Below are positions 8,631-17,607 of a stretch of DNA of 64,000 nucleotides, piece after piece. Position 1 is the first letter of the stretch. Every line of letters begins with the position of its first letter. The translations under genes were made by a program, and so were the position numbers. The stretch spans positions 62,001 through 126,000 of the forward strand of contig JAPDRN010000049.1 of the NCBI GenBank assembly GCA_030247855.1. Reading direction: 5' to 3'. The notes beneath the pieces are model-generated. The model did no database searches. It was not told where the DNA came from and saw nothing but the letters and a program-made list of their open reading frames with translations. The DNA is from Knufia peltigerae (taxonomy: Eukaryota; Ascomycota; Eurotiomycetes; Chaetothyriales; Trichomeriaceae).

Positions 8631-11093
8631 ATGCTCATCCGTCGTACCTCTCTGGTGGCGGCCGTTGCCGTTGCCACGCTCGGCCTGTTGGCCGCCGGCC
8701 CGGCCTTCGCCGACTACGCCAAGCCGCCGGAACACCTGCTCAAGGTACTCAAGGCCCCGCCGCCGCCGGCACCGAACATCGACCCCAGCGGCCAGCGCTT
8801 GCTACTGACCACCGCACAGACCTATCCGTCCATCACCCGGGTGGCCCAGCCATACCTGAAGCTGGCCGGCGTGCGCCTGGAACCGAAGAACCGCAGCCGC
8901 CACGACACCCCCGGCGGCTACGGCATTCCGGCCTGCGTGGCCGACTTCACCCTGGTCGAGATCGCCAGCGGCAAGAGCACCAAGGTCAACCTGCCGCAGG
9001 GCTGCGCAGGGGCCGCGCAGTGGTCGGCCGATGGCAGCCGTTTCGCCTTCCAGAATGCGGTCGATACCAGCGTGCAGCTGTGGGTGGGCGACGCCGCCAC
9101 CGGCCAGGTGAAGCAGGTGCCGAACGTGCAGCTGAACCCCATTTTCGGCAGCACCGTGCAGTGGCTGGAGGGCAGCCAGAGCCTGCTGGTGAAGCTGGTG
9201 CCGGCCAACCAGGGGCCGGCGCCGTCCAACGGCGGCACGCCCACCGGTCCGGACGCGCAGGAATCGCTGGGCAGCAGTGGCGAGAGCAGCACCTATGAAG
9301 CGCGCGACACGCTGACCAGCGTGCACGATGAAAAGCTGTTCGCCTATTACGGTGCCTCGCAGCTGGCGGTGGTCGATGCCGCTGCCGGCAGCGTGCGCCC
9401 GGTTGGCCAGCCGGCGCTGTACAACGATGTCAACGCGGCACCCGATGGCGTGCATGTGCTGACCGAAACCCTGAAGGCGCCGTTCTCGCATGCGGTCACC
9501 TACCAGCGCTTTGCCAACGATGTGGCGGTGCTGGACCTCGGCAATGGCCGCAACACGGTTCTGGCCAGCCTGCCGCTGGCCGATCGCGTGCCGGTACACG
9601 GCGTGCCGGAAGGCCCGCGAGGTTACGACTGGCGCTCCACCGACCCGGCAACCCTGGTCTATGCCGAAGCGCTGGACAAGGGAGACTGGAAGGTGAGCGT
9701 GCCGCATCGCGATCGCGTGCTGATGCTGAAGGCGCCGTTCACCGGCAAGCCGGTGGAAATCGCCCGCACTGCACAGCGCTTCGAGGGCTTCGCGTGGTCG
9801 GCCGACCCGGCCGTGTCGTTCCAGTTCGAGAACGACGAGAACCGCCACTGGATGCAGGCCCGCATCGTCGATGTGGACCAGCCGAAGAAGGAAGGGCGTC
9901 TGCTGTGGGACATGTCCAGTGATGAGCTGTACGGCAACCCGGGCAACCTCGTGTTCAAGCGCCTGCCCAGCGGTGCGCCGGTGGTGCGCCAGGAGGGCAA
10001 CACCGTGTTCCTGCGCGGGCAGGGTGCGTCGCCGCAGGGCGACCGTCCGTTCCTGGATGCGCTCGACCTGGGCACCTTGAAGACTGAACGCCTGTTCCGC
10101 AGCGATGCCGATGCGTATGAGCAGTTCCTGGGATTCAGCAATACGCCGGGTCGCTTCCTGACCTGGCACCAGTCGGTGATCGATCCGCCGAACGCATTCG
10201 TGCGGCTGCTCGGTGAGCGCATCGACAATGCCAAGGCCGGCGAAGCGCAGTTCGAGTCCAGGCCGACCGCGTTGACCAAGCTGGTCGACCCGACGCCGGA
10301 AGTGCGGCAGATCCAGAAACGCCTGGTGACCTACAAGCGCGCCGATGGCGTGGACCTGTCGTTCACCCTGTACACGCCACCGGGCTACAAGGAAGGCCAG
10401 CGCGTACCGGCGATCCTGTACGCGTACCCGGCCGACTTCGCCAATGCCGCACAGGCCGGCCAGGTATCCGGTTCGCAGCAGACCTTCACCCGTCTGCAGC
10501 CGTACCGCCTGATGCTGCTGGCCGGCTACGCGATCATCGACAACGCCTCGTTCCCGATCGTGGGTGACCCGAAGAACGCCTACGACACCTATCTGGAACA
10601 GTTGGAAGCCGATGCCAAGGCAGCGGTGGACAAGGCCGTGGAACTGGGTGTGGTCGACCGCAACCGCATCGGCGTGACCGGCCACAGCCATGGTGGCCTG
10701 ATGACCGCCAACCTGATCGCCCACACCAACCTGTTCAGGGCCGGTGTGGCGACCAGTGGCTCGTACAACAAGACCTTCACCCCGTTCGGCTTCCAGAACG
10801 AGCGCCGCTCGGTGTGGCAGGCGCAGGACGTGTACCTGAAGGCCTCGCCGTTCTTCTACGCCGACAAGATCAAGCTGCCGCTGCTGCTGGTCCATGGCGA
10901 GGACGATGCCAACCCGGGCACCGAGCCGTTCCAGTCGCGCAAGCTGTACCAGGCGATCCGTGGCAATGGTGGTACCACCCGCCTGGTGATGCTGCCGAAC
11001 GAACCGCACTGGTACACCGCGCTGGAGTCGAACGAACAGCTGGTCCATGAAATGCTCAACTGGTTCGACACTTACGTGAAGAACGCGAAGTAA
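8631..11093 (+). CDS. S9 family peptidase, glutamyl endopeptidase-like (S9D)
   Basis: An 820-residue exported alpha/beta-hydrolase peptidase. The signal peptide spans residues 1-27 (ending AGPAFA). A beta-propeller-like N-terminal region precedes the C-terminal catalytic domain. The nucleophile elbow is GHSHGG, the Asp lies in LLLVHGEDDANPGTEP and the His in LPNEPHWY. The segment around YPADFANAAQAGQVSGS and the phrase TPFGFQNE match the glutamyl-peptidase branch of S9. The ATG at 8631 follows GGGGAAAAGG; the frame upstream of it is open but has no start with a ribosome site. It probably degrades peptides in the periplasm or outside the cell. A strong terminator follows immediately. Confidence 0.93.
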   Translation: MLIRRTSLVAAVAVATLGLLAAGPAFADYAKPPEHLLKVLKAPPPPAPNIDPSGQRLLLTTAQTYPSITRVAQPYLKLAGVRLEPKNRSRHDTPGGYGIPACVADFTLVEIASGKSTKVNLPQGCAGAAQWSADGSRFAFQNAVDTSVQLWVGDAATGQVKQVPNVQLNPIFGSTVQWLEGSQSLLVKLVPANQGPAPSNGGTPTGPDAQESLGSSGESSTYEARDTLTSVHDEKLFAYYGASQLAVVDAAAGSVRPVGQPALYNDVNAAPDGVHVLTETLKAPFSHAVTYQRFANDVAVLDLGNGRNTVLASLPLADRVPVHGVPEGPRGYDWRSTDPATLVYAEALDKGDWKVSVPHRDRVLMLKAPFTGKPVEIARTAQRFEGFAWSADPAVSFQFENDENRHWMQARIVDVDQPKKEGRLLWDMSSDELYGNPGNLVFKRLPSGAPVVRQEGNTVFLRGQGASPQGDRPFLDALDLGTLKTERLFRSDADAYEQFLGFSNTPGRFLTWHQSVIDPPNAFVRLLGERIDNAKAGEAQFESRPTALTKLVDPTPEVRQIQKRLVTYKRADGVDLSFTLYTPPGYKEGQRVPAILYAYPADFANAAQAGQVSGSQQTFTRLQPYRLMLLAGYAIIDNASFPIVGDPKNAYDTYLEQLEADAKAAVDKAVELGVVDRNRIGVTGHSHGGLMTANLIAHTNLFRAGVATSGSYNKTFTPFGFQNERRSVWQAQDVYLKASPFFYADKIKLPLLLVHGEDDANPGTEPFQSRKLYQAIRGNGGTTRLVMLPNEPHWYTALESNEQLVHEMLNWFDTYVKNAK

Positions 11094-11100
11094 TCCGGCA

Positions 11101-11125
11101 AGGCCGCCCTCCGGGGCGGCCTTTC
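11101..11125 (+). terminator. Rho-independent terminator of the S9 peptidase gene
   Basis: A GGCCGCCC / GGGGCGGCC stem with a 3-base loop is followed by TTTCT, 7 bases after the peptidase stop codon. Confidence 0.85.
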
Positions 11126-11248
11126 TGATTCAGCCGTCGTGTCCAGGTATCCCCCTGTGGGTGTTGCGTAACCATCTGTGATGCAGGCATGGACCGGCCA
11201 CAAAGCTGCGGTACGCTGCGCATCTGATGTCTGCTACGGGTTCGCTCC

Positions 11249-11572
11249 ATGAAGGCCTTCATCCTCGCCGTATCGCTGTCGATTTCCCTTGTCCCGGGAA
11301 CTGCACTCGCCCAGCCGCTGCCGGCTGAGCTGGCAGCGCTGGGCATCACCCCCGGCATGCCCTATACCAAGGCCAAGCGACTGCTTGATGCCGCAGGGTG
11401 GCAGGCGAACCCGCCACGCGATGCGCCCGAAGCACTGGAGGGTTTCCCGGAAGTGGGCTGCCAGAAGGGCGGCAACAACTGCAGCAGCACCTTCGCCAAG
11501 GATGGGCGGCAGGTCGCTCTGCAGGTGGGAACCACGCTGGCGGGCCAACCCTTCGTGCAGGGCGGCCGCTGA
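11249..11572 (+). CDS. Small secreted protein, 107 aa
   Basis: The N-terminus is a clear signal peptide (MKAFILAVSLSISLVPGTALAQ, cleavage after ALA). The mature part is about 86 residues and has two cysteines (GCQKGGNNCSS) spaced for a disulfide. The segment LGITPGMPYTKAKRLLDAAGW recalls small periplasmic domains of unknown function in which a short helix follows a Gly-Met-Pro turn. I cannot name the family. It ends 13 bp before the end of a convergent gene and appears monocistronic. Confidence 0.7.
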   Translation: MKAFILAVSLSISLVPGTALAQPLPAELAALGITPGMPYTKAKRLLDAAGWQANPPRDAPEALEGFPEVGCQKGGNNCSSTFAKDGRQVALQVGTTLAGQPFVQGGR

Positions 11573-11585
11573 GCACGACGGGCAC

Positions 11586-12569
11586 TCAGCCCAGCGGCAG
11601 GTTCTCCAGCGCACGCGACATCCGATCGTGCAGGTCGCGCACGCGTTCGGCCTTGGCGTCCACGCGTCGCTCGTCGCCGAAGCTGCGCACATAGGCGCAT
11701 GCAGCGAAACCGGCACTTTTCCTTTCGTATTCGGCGATCCACGCCAGACGGTCGGGGTTGCTGGCCTGCTCGGCCGACCAGGCCGCCACCGGTGGACGGA
11801 TGCGCGCGATGATGCCAAGCCGCCAAGGTTTGGGTGTCAGCCGCGCACGGAAGCAATGCTGCAGCGTGCACATGCGTGCATACAACGTGTCGGTGCCCAA
11901 TGCCTTGAAGAAGGCATGCACCTGCGCATCCTGTGGTTCGAACGTGGCATGCATCGCCAGCACGCGCAGCCCGGCGGGGGTGCGGTAGGCACGCAGGTGC
12001 CAGTCGGAATGGTGTTCGACGAACGCCTGCACACGCTGCAGCGCGATGCCTTCGGCGCCGCCGGACCGGGCCAGTCGTCGCTTGCGCCGCCCCGACAGGA
12101 TCTGGTTGACCACCACCATCGCGATGCCGCCAGCCGCCAAGCCGATATTGAAGTTGCCCAGGGCTCCGCCGATCAGTGCACCGGCTGCCAGCAGCCCGAG
12201 TGCACCGAGCAGTGGCAAAGCACAGCCCGACGGAGTGGGCACATGGTCGATGTCGGCGAACAGTACGTCGGGGGCGTTCAGGCACAGCGCGCCATAGCTG
12301 TTGCGGGTGACGATGACATCATCCCTGCGCTGCACGATCTGCTCGCGGATCGGGATGCCCTCGACACCGTAGTTGGTCCGTCGCTCGCGACGCGGCACGG
12401 TCTGGCCGCTGAGGATGGCATCGAGCGCTTCGCGTGCACGCGCATCGGCGTGGGCCTGTGCGGCACCTTGGTCGTCGTCGGACCAGCCGAACCGGCGGAC
12501 CACCACCGGCCGGCCCCTGTACCTGTCCTGCAGGCGGGCTTCGGCCCAGTAGGCTGGAACGATCATCAT
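11586..12569 (-). CDS. Membrane protein of unknown function, 327 aa
   Basis: Two adjacent hydrophobic segments lie near residues 128-165 (ALPLLGALGLLAAGALIGGAL and IGLAAGGIAMVVVNQIL), flanked by soluble domains of about 125 and 160 residues. The N-terminal part carries NYGVEGIPIREQI and a RNSYGALCLNAPDVLFADID strand; the C-terminal part is tryptophan- and arginine-rich. Two ATGs are adjacent (12569 and 12566), and GGGGA upstream serves either. I do not recognise the family. The two-helix hairpin between cytoplasmic domains is the only structural clue. Confidence 0.65.
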   Translation of the reverse strand: MMIVPAYWAEARLQDRYRGRPVVVRRFGWSDDDQGAAQAHADARAREALDAILSGQTVPRRERRTNYGVEGIPIREQIVQRRDDVIVTRNSYGALCLNAPDVLFADIDHVPTPSGCALPLLGALGLLAAGALIGGALGNFNIGLAAGGIAMVVVNQILSGRRKRRLARSGGAEGIALQRVQAFVEHHSDWHLRAYRTPAGLRVLAMHATFEPQDAQVHAFFKALGTDTLYARMCTLQHCFRARLTPKPWRLGIIARIRPPVAAWSAEQASNPDRLAWIAEYERKSAGFAACAYVRSFGDERRVDAKAERVRDLHDRMSRALENLPLG

Positions 12570-12709
12570 CCTGTCTTCCCCTTGCTTCCATGGCAGCCGC
12601 TCGCCGCGAGTCTGGCACAGCAGGGGAGGGCGTTGCACGATACGGCAGCGCATGCGCTGACACGGTGATAGATTGCGCGCTTCGCGTGCACTCCACCAAG
12701 GACGGAGCC

Positions 12710-13672
12710 ATGTTCGTGTCGTTGCGTTGCCTGCTTGCCCTGGCCCTCGGCGGGGTGATCGGCGCCACCCAGGCGGCGGGACCGGAAATCCTGACCACCG
12801 ATGCCACCCGTTTCTACGCGCTGTACGAGGCCGCCGGAGGCAAGCCGAGCGTGGCCCAGCTGGAGCAGTACCTGGCACAGGGCACGCCGAGCCTGGCCCA
12901 GTTCGCCAAGCTGCGCCGGGTGACCGCCGAGCGCATGGCCGAAGCAATGGCGCGCGAGCCTGCGGTGTATGCGAATGGGCGGGCCTGTCTGGTGGAGTTG
13001 CCTGCGGTGCGGCAACGACTGGTGCAGGTATTCGCCAACCTGCAGGCGATCTACCCGCAGGCGAAGTTCCCGCCGGTAGCGATCGTGGTGGGGCGCGGCA
13101 AGCCAGTAGGTATGACGCACCCGAACGGAGTGGTGATCGGCCTGGAAGCGCTGTGCGCGGCCGACTTCATGAACGCCAACGCGCAGGACCGCTTCGTGCA
13201 CGTGATCGCCCATGAGTACGTGCATATCCAGCAGACCGGAGTAAGCGAGTACGAAGCAGGCGACCCGCGGGCGACGGTACTGCGCGAGTCGTTGGGTGAG
13301 GGTATCGCCGAGTTCATCGCCGAACTGATTTCCGGCAACGTCGGCAATGGCCGGCATGCAGGCTGGACGCGGGGCAGGGAAGTGCATATCGAAAGCGCGT
13401 TCGCGCTGGATATGGACAGCACCGATCTGAAGCCCTGGCTTTACAACTACACGCCGGGTTCGCAGGAGCCTTACGATCTGGGTTACTGGGTGGGCTATCG
13501 CATCGCCAAAGCGTATTACCTGCAGGCCGACAACAAGCGCGATGCTGTGCGCGCGCTGATCCAGCAGGACAACCCGAAGGCGATCCTGCAGGCCAGTGGC
13601 TGGACGCCGGGCATGTGGATGCCGGCCAAGGTGACGGGTGTGGCGGCAAGGTCGGCTGCGGCGGCAGAATGA
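12710..13672 (+). CDS. Exported DUF2268-like putative zinc protease
   Basis: A 320-residue protein with a signal peptide (residues 1-22, ending ATQAA). The motif HVIAHEYVHIQQ holds an HExxH zinc site, and the downstream ESLGEGIAEFIAEL supplies a glutamate in the place expected for the third ligand of gluzincin-type proteases. This arrangement is typical of DUF2268, a predicted Zn-dependent protease family. AAGGACGGAG precedes the ATG at 12710. It is followed 49 bp downstream by the SGNH hydrolase gene on the same strand, so the two may be cotranscribed. Substrate unknown. Confidence 0.82.
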   Translation: MFVSLRCLLALALGGVIGATQAAGPEILTTDATRFYALYEAAGGKPSVAQLEQYLAQGTPSLAQFAKLRRVTAERMAEAMAREPAVYANGRACLVELPAVRQRLVQVFANLQAIYPQAKFPPVAIVVGRGKPVGMTHPNGVVIGLEALCAADFMNANAQDRFVHVIAHEYVHIQQTGVSEYEAGDPRATVLRESLGEGIAEFIAELISGNVGNGRHAGWTRGREVHIESAFALDMDSTDLKPWLYNYTPGSQEPYDLGYWVGYRIAKAYYLQADNKRDAVRALIQQDNPKAILQASGWTPGMWMPAKVTGVAARSAAAAE

Positions 13673-13721
13673 CCATTGGCCGGTCGCGCTAGACTGCGCG
13701 GGTCGACAACGGAGGATGCTC

Positions 13722-14513
13722 ATGCGCATCAGGGCTTCAATGGTCTGGCTAGCGGCCGGAGTGCTCATGGCAGCGCTGGCCACGCCAGTGTTGGTGCAGG
13801 CGGCCAGCAATCCATTGCTGACCAAGCCAGTGCAGCAGGTGCAGCCGGACGAAGTGCGCTTCATGCAGCAGCGTCTGTCCGATTGGCCGCAGCTGCAGAA
13901 GTACCGCGCAGCCAATGCTGCTTTGCCCGCGCCACGGGCCGGCCAGCCACGCGTGGTGTTCTTCGGCGATTCGATCACCGAAGGCTGGGGCAAGGAAGGC
14001 AGCAGCACGTTCTTCCCCGGCAAGGGCTACCTCAATCGTGGCATCAGCGGGCAGACCACCGCGCAGATGCTGGTGCGTTTTTCGCAGGATGTGCTGGCGC
14101 TGCGCCCGAGCGTGGTGGTGATTCTGGCCGGCACCAATGACATCGCCGGCAATACCGGCCCGTCCACGCAGGCGATGATCGAGGACAACCTGCAGGCCAT
14201 GCTGGATCTGGCGAAGGCGCATGGCATCGCGGTGGTGCTGGCGTCGGTGTTGCCGGTCAGCGAGTACCCGTGGATGCCGGGCATCACGCCTGCGCCCAAG
14301 GTGCGTGCATTGAATGCTGCGCTGAAGCACCATGCCGATGCACGGAGTCTGGTCTATCTGGACTATTACGCAGCGATGGCCAACCGTGCCGGCGGATTGG
14401 ATGTGCAGTTGGCAACCGATGGCGTGCACCCGACGGCGAAGGGCTATGCGCTGATGGCGCCGTTGGCGGAAGCGGCGATCACGCGCGCAAAAGCAAGCCT
14501 GCCGAAGCGCTGA
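13722..14513 (+). CDS. SGNH/GDSL family hydrolase
   Basis: A 263-residue secreted esterase/lipase-type hydrolase. It has a signal peptide (ending VLVQAA) and all four SGNH blocks: FFGDSITEGW (catalytic Ser), the block II glycine in RGISGQTT, AGTNDIAGN (Asn), and DGVHPTAKGY (catalytic Asp and His). The spacing is like platelet-activating-factor acetylhydrolase-type bacterial GDSL enzymes. GGAGG at 13711-13715 abuts an ATG at 13716, so the ATG at 13722, six bases away, is the better start. Likely substrates are acetyl groups on carbohydrates or lipids, but the sequence does not decide this. Confidence 0.93.
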   Translation: MRIRASMVWLAAGVLMAALATPVLVQAASNPLLTKPVQQVQPDEVRFMQQRLSDWPQLQKYRAANAALPAPRAGQPRVVFFGDSITEGWGKEGSSTFFPGKGYLNRGISGQTTAQMLVRFSQDVLALRPSVVVILAGTNDIAGNTGPSTQAMIEDNLQAMLDLAKAHGIAVVLASVLPVSEYPWMPGITPAPKVRALNAALKHHADARSLVYLDYYAAMANRAGGLDVQLATDGVHPTAKGYALMAPLAEAAITRAKASLPKR

Positions 14514-14530
14514 GAACCGGACTGCAGGGA

Positions 14531-15076
14531 TCAATCATGGTCCTGCTTCAACGCCAGATCGGCCGCCAGCAGTGCCTCCGCTGCCGCACTCAGGGCCGGC
14601 GAAGGCGGAGCAACCACGCCGATCGATTCCATCATCTGCGGCATGCCGACGAACTGTCGCGCGCGGCGATCGTAGATGCCGGTGATCAGCAGCGCACGCG
14701 TGGCGGTTTTCTGCTCCGGGCCGATCAGTACGCGCTGCTCCATGATGCCGCGTGTGCCGACCCAGCCGACCAGCCGCGTTTCCAGGGTGAAGCGCTGGAA
14801 CGGCTTCAGCTCGCGTCGGAACTGGATGGTGCCGGCGCCAACGATCGGCGCCCACTTCTCACGCAGCGCCACCTTGCCCAGCCCCATGCGCAGGATCAGG
14901 TCCAGCCGGCCCAGGTCGAAGATGTTCCAGTAGCGGCCGTTGGTCATGTGCAGGTTGCTGTCCAGGTCGTTGGGCAGCACCCGGTACTGCAGGCGGGAGA
15001 CGCCGAACGGGGCCTCCAGCTTCGGCCGGAACAGGCTGCACAGCAGCAGGTGGAGCAGGCGGAACCAGAGATTCAT
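14531..15076 (-). CDS. Acyl-CoA thioesterase, hotdog fold (THEM6-like)
   Basis: A 181-residue protein with the hotdog thioesterase pattern LPNDLDSNLHMTNGRYWNIF, in which an Asp and the Asn/His region form the active site of 4HBT-type enzymes. A short hydrophobic N-terminus (FRLLHLLLCSLF) may peripherally anchor it to the membrane. No Shine-Dalgarno precedes the ATG because the upstream 20 bases form a palindromic operator, so expression may be leaderless. It is divergent from the TetR gene and is presumably its target. The acyl chain hydrolysed is unknown. Confidence 0.85.
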   Translation of the reverse strand: MNLWFRLLHLLLCSLFRPKLEAPFGVSRLQYRVLPNDLDSNLHMTNGRYWNIFDLGRLDLILRMGLGKVALREKWAPIVGAGTIQFRRELKPFQRFTLETRLVGWVGTRGIMEQRVLIGPEQKTATRALLITGIYDRRARQFVGMPQMMESIGVVAPPSPALSAAAEALLAADLALKQDHD

Positions 15077-15078
15077 GA

Positions 15079-15096
15079 CTATGACGACTGTTATAG
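15079..15096. promoter_or_regulatory. TetR operator candidate O1
   Basis: An 18-bp imperfect palindrome, CTATGAC-GACT-GTTATAG, has one mismatch between the arms. It sits 2 bp from the thioesterase start codon, where a bound repressor would block that gene. It shares a 13-base identical core with O2. Confidence 0.7.
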
Positions 15097-15114
15097 AACG
15101 GTCGATACGCTAGT

Positions 15115-15132
15115 CTATGACGACTGTCTTAG
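15115..15132. promoter_or_regulatory. TetR operator candidate O2
   Basis: A second 18-bp palindrome, CTATGAC-GACT-GTCTTAG, again with one arm mismatch. It lies 36 bp (center to center) from O1 and 13 bp before the TetR start codon. The position fits autoregulation. Confidence 0.7.
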
Positions 15133-15145
15133 CAAGGAGCCTGCC

Positions 15146-15724
15146 GTGAGCCCGCGATCATCCGATGCCCCCCAGCGTGTGATCGATGCCGCGGCACAGA
15201 TGCTCGCGCGGGTAGGCCTCAATGCCACCAGCATCCGCGAAGTGACCAAGCTGGCAGAAGCGCCGTTGGGGTCCACCTATCACCACTTCCCGGGTGGCAA
15301 ACAGGAACTGCTGGCACGGGCCACCACCATGGCCGGCGACAAGGTGGAGGTGCTGCTGATCGAGCTGCTGAAGGGCGGCGCGGTGCAGGGGTTGCAGCAG
15401 TTCCTGGCGCTGTGGCGCGAGCGCCTGCTGCGCACCGGTTTTCGTGCCGGCTGCCCGGTGCTGGCGGCGGCTGTCGAGGAGCCGGTGGAGGCCATGCCGA
15501 GCCAGCCGCGTGCGGCGGCCGCCGAAGTGTTCGTGCGCTGGCAGAGCCACTTGGCTGCTGCCTTCATCGCCGATGGCCACGAACCTGCCGCGGCGAACGG
15601 CTTGGCCAGCCTGGTGATTGCCAGCGTGGAAGGGGCAGTGGCGATGAGCCGCGCGCTGCAGGACATCGCCCCGTTCGACCAGGTGGCGGCGCAGTTGTTG
15701 AAGGCGGCTGCACCACCTGCTTGA
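15146..15724 (+). CDS. TetR/AcrR family transcriptional regulator
   Basis: A 192-residue regulator with a TetR-type helix-turn-helix at about residues 8-55 (NATSIREVTKLAEAPLGSTY followed by HHFPGGKQELL). The C-terminal helical ligand domain resembles the LmrA/YxaF-like group (GFRAGCPVLAAAVEE). The GTG at 15146 is chosen since AAGGAG lies 6 bases upstream. It is divergent from the thioesterase gene, and the 69-bp spacer holds two matching palindromes that are its probable operators. The ligand is unknown; a fatty acyl compound is a guess from the target gene. Confidence 0.93.
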   Translation: MSPRSSDAPQRVIDAAAQMLARVGLNATSIREVTKLAEAPLGSTYHHFPGGKQELLARATTMAGDKVEVLLIELLKGGAVQGLQQFLALWRERLLRTGFRAGCPVLAAAVEEPVEAMPSQPRAAAAEVFVRWQSHLAAAFIADGHEPAAANGLASLVIASVEGAVAMSRALQDIAPFDQVAAQLLKAAAPPA

Positions 15725-15911
15725 ATCACCCGCGCCGGGAGACGCATCGCGAGTCCTGGCTGGTTGCCAGGATGGGCCGGTTGCAATGTCGCCGCCTCCA
15801 TCGTCGTCCTGCATTGCAGCATCCGGCACGCATGTGAGTTGGCAGGCAGCGGCCTCGATTCGTGGTTACAATCCGCCAACCATCAACCGCGTGCCAGGCA
15901 AGGATGTCCGC

Positions 15912-16289
15912 ATGCTGCACCATCTTTCTTTCGGGGTTCGCGATCTGCAAGCCGCAGGCCGCTTCTATGATGCGGTGCTCGCAGCGCTTGGCTATCGCCG
16001 CGTCTTCGAAGACGACACCGCGATCGGCTATGGCCTGGTCGATGATGAAGACCTGCTCTGCCTGAAGCTGCGCGACGATGCGGCGGCGCCGGGACCCGGC
16101 TTCCATCTGGCGTTGGCGGCAACCACGCGCGTGGCCGTTGATGCCTTCCATCGTGCTGCGTTGGAAACCGGAGGCCAGGACAATGGGCCTGCGGGTCTAC
16201 GCCCGGATTACGGCGACCACTACTACGCGGCCTTCGTGATCGATCCTGATGGCCATTGCATCGAGGCGGTGACCAAGGCGGCGACATGA
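15912..16289 (+). CDS. VOC family (glyoxalase/bleomycin resistance-like) protein
   Basis: A 125-residue single-domain VOC protein. It shows the beta-alpha-beta-beta-beta repeat (LHHLSFGVRDLQAAGRFYDA ... ALGYRR) and the C-terminal DYGDHYYAAFVIDPDGH followed by IEAV. The first-strand histidine and the terminal Glu of the DPDGHxIE motif are candidate metal ligands. AAGGA precedes the ATG at 15912. The stop codon overlaps the next start as ATGA, so the downstream membrane protein is translationally coupled. The substrate is unknown. Confidence 0.9.
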   Translation: MLHHLSFGVRDLQAAGRFYDAVLAALGYRRVFEDDTAIGYGLVDDEDLLCLKLRDDAAAPGPGFHLALAATTRVAVDAFHRAALETGGQDNGPAGLRPDYGDHYYAAFVIDPDGHCIEAVTKAAT

Positions 16290-17035
16290 GGCACGGACGC
16301 CAGCCCGTTTCGCTGCCGGGCAGCCGCGACACCGAAGCGATGCGCGCCCGTCGGCAACTGCAGCATCACGGCTGGCCACGGCTGCAGATGGCCCTGATCG
16401 TTGTGCTGACCGGCGCCGCAGGGTTCCTCACCTCGCACCTGCTGCGCCTGGCGGGCATGGACGCGATGCTGCTGCGCTATCCCCTGGCCGTGCTGATGGC
16501 CTATGGCGTGTTCCTGCTGCTGATGTGGACCTGGATCCGTTGGCGCTGGGATGCGGTGGCCGACGGATTGAGTTCCGGGCCCGGCGGCGGTGGCAGCCAG
16601 GGATCGCCGTGGAGTGGCAGCGGTGGGCATTCCGGCGGTGGTGGCGCGTCCGCCTCGTGGGGCGAATCCGCAGCGTCCTCCAGCACGAGTGCCGACAGCA
16701 CGTCGTTGCTGGACGTAGCCGACGGTGAGGCGGGTCTGTCGCTGCTGGCCGTTCTCGGCATCATCGCATTGGTGGCTACGGTGCTGCTCGCCAGTGTATG
16801 GGTGGTGTGGTCGGCGCCGGTGCTGATGGCTGAGCTGCTGGTGGATGCGGCCATCGCCGGTGGTCTGTACAAGCGTATGCAGGGCATGCAGGAGCAGGGG
16901 TGGTGGCGGTTGTACCTGTCGCATACGATCTGGCCGCTGCTGGGCCTGCTGGTGTTCTTCGCCGGTCTGGGCTGGCTTGCGCAGGAGCTGGCACCGGGTG
17001 CGGTCAGCCTGATGCAGGTGTTCAAGGCGTTGTAG
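16286..17035 (+). CDS. Integral membrane protein with Gly/Ser-rich loop, 249 aa
   Basis: About five hydrophobic segments are visible: two near residues 35-85 and three in the C-terminal half (LLAVLGIIALVATVLLASVWVVW, a short one, and WPLLGLLVFFAGLGWLAQEL). They are separated by a glycine/serine-rich stretch around residues 98-145 (GPGGGG, GGHSGGGGASASW). That loop resembles the low-complexity region of TPM-domain-associated and YgcG-like membrane proteins, but no TPM domain is seen. The gene starts within the stop of the VOC gene (ATGA). I cannot assign a function. Confidence 0.7.
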   Translation: MRHGRQPVSLPGSRDTEAMRARRQLQHHGWPRLQMALIVVLTGAAGFLTSHLLRLAGMDAMLLRYPLAVLMAYGVFLLLMWTWIRWRWDAVADGLSSGPGGGGSQGSPWSGSGGHSGGGGASASWGESAASSSTSADSTSLLDVADGEAGLSLLAVLGIIALVATVLLASVWVVWSAPVLMAELLVDAAIAGGLYKRMQGMQEQGWWRLYLSHTIWPLLGLLVFFAGLGWLAQELAPGAVSLMQVFKAL

Positions 17036-17083
17036 CAGGATCTGCCACGACGTTGAATTCAAATCACACGCAAGGAGAAGCGC

Positions 17084-17599
17084 ATGGATGTCGCTGCACG
17101 CAGTAACAGGAAGTTCGTTCGTTGGTTGATGGTGGCGATGCTCGCCCTGTTGATGCCCTTCGCGGCGCTGGCCCAGTCCGGGCCCACAGCGGCCCCGCCC
17201 ACAACGGAGGCGGCCACAGAAGAAGCCCAATGCCGCGCCTGCACCTATGAACGCATCGGGCACAAGGTTGACATCGGCCTGGTCGCCCTGGTGTCGCTGC
17301 TGGTGGTTGGCCTGCTGGTGGCCATTTCCCGCGAGTGGGGGACGACCTCCCAGCGCTGGACCTGCCGCACGATGGCCCTGCTGCTGGTGGGTATCGGCGT
17401 GGCCCTGCTGTGGTGGGCAGGCAGCATCATCTACCTCGGTTACAACCCCTGGCAGGAGGACGCCGCGCCGCTGGATGCCGCGTTGGCCGCTACGCTGCTC
17501 AGCACGTCGCCGAAGTGGCTGGCAGGGCTGTTGATGATGGGCTTCGCGCCCACGGTCTGGCGGCGCAGTGAGCGCCTGCCGTCCTGGCGCATTGCGTGA
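17084..17599 (+). CDS. Membrane protein with signal-like N-terminus, 171 aa
   Basis: The N-terminal hydrophobic segment (WLMVAMLALLMPFAALAQ) looks like a signal peptide, followed by a Pro/Thr-rich stretch. A CRAC motif then precedes two or three further hydrophobic segments (IGLVALVSLLVVGLLVAI, MALLLVGIGVALLWWAGSII). CAAGGAG precedes the ATG. It lies 48 bp after the preceding membrane protein gene and probably belongs to the same transcript. No family recognised. Confidence 0.68.
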   Translation: MDVAARSNRKFVRWLMVAMLALLMPFAALAQSGPTAAPPTTEAATEEAQCRACTYERIGHKVDIGLVALVSLLVVGLLVAISREWGTTSQRWTCRTMALLLVGIGVALLWWAGSIIYLGYNPWQEDAAPLDAALAATLLSTSPKWLAGLLMMGFAPTVWRRSERLPSWRIA

Positions 17600-17607
17600 T
17601 CTCAGGA

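Noticed and set aside
8802..11048. 748-codon open frame antisense to the S9 peptidase gene
   Set aside because: Composition is typical of a high-GC shadow (His/Gln/Arg/Val rich) and the plus strand encodes an intact enzyme with all catalytic motifs.
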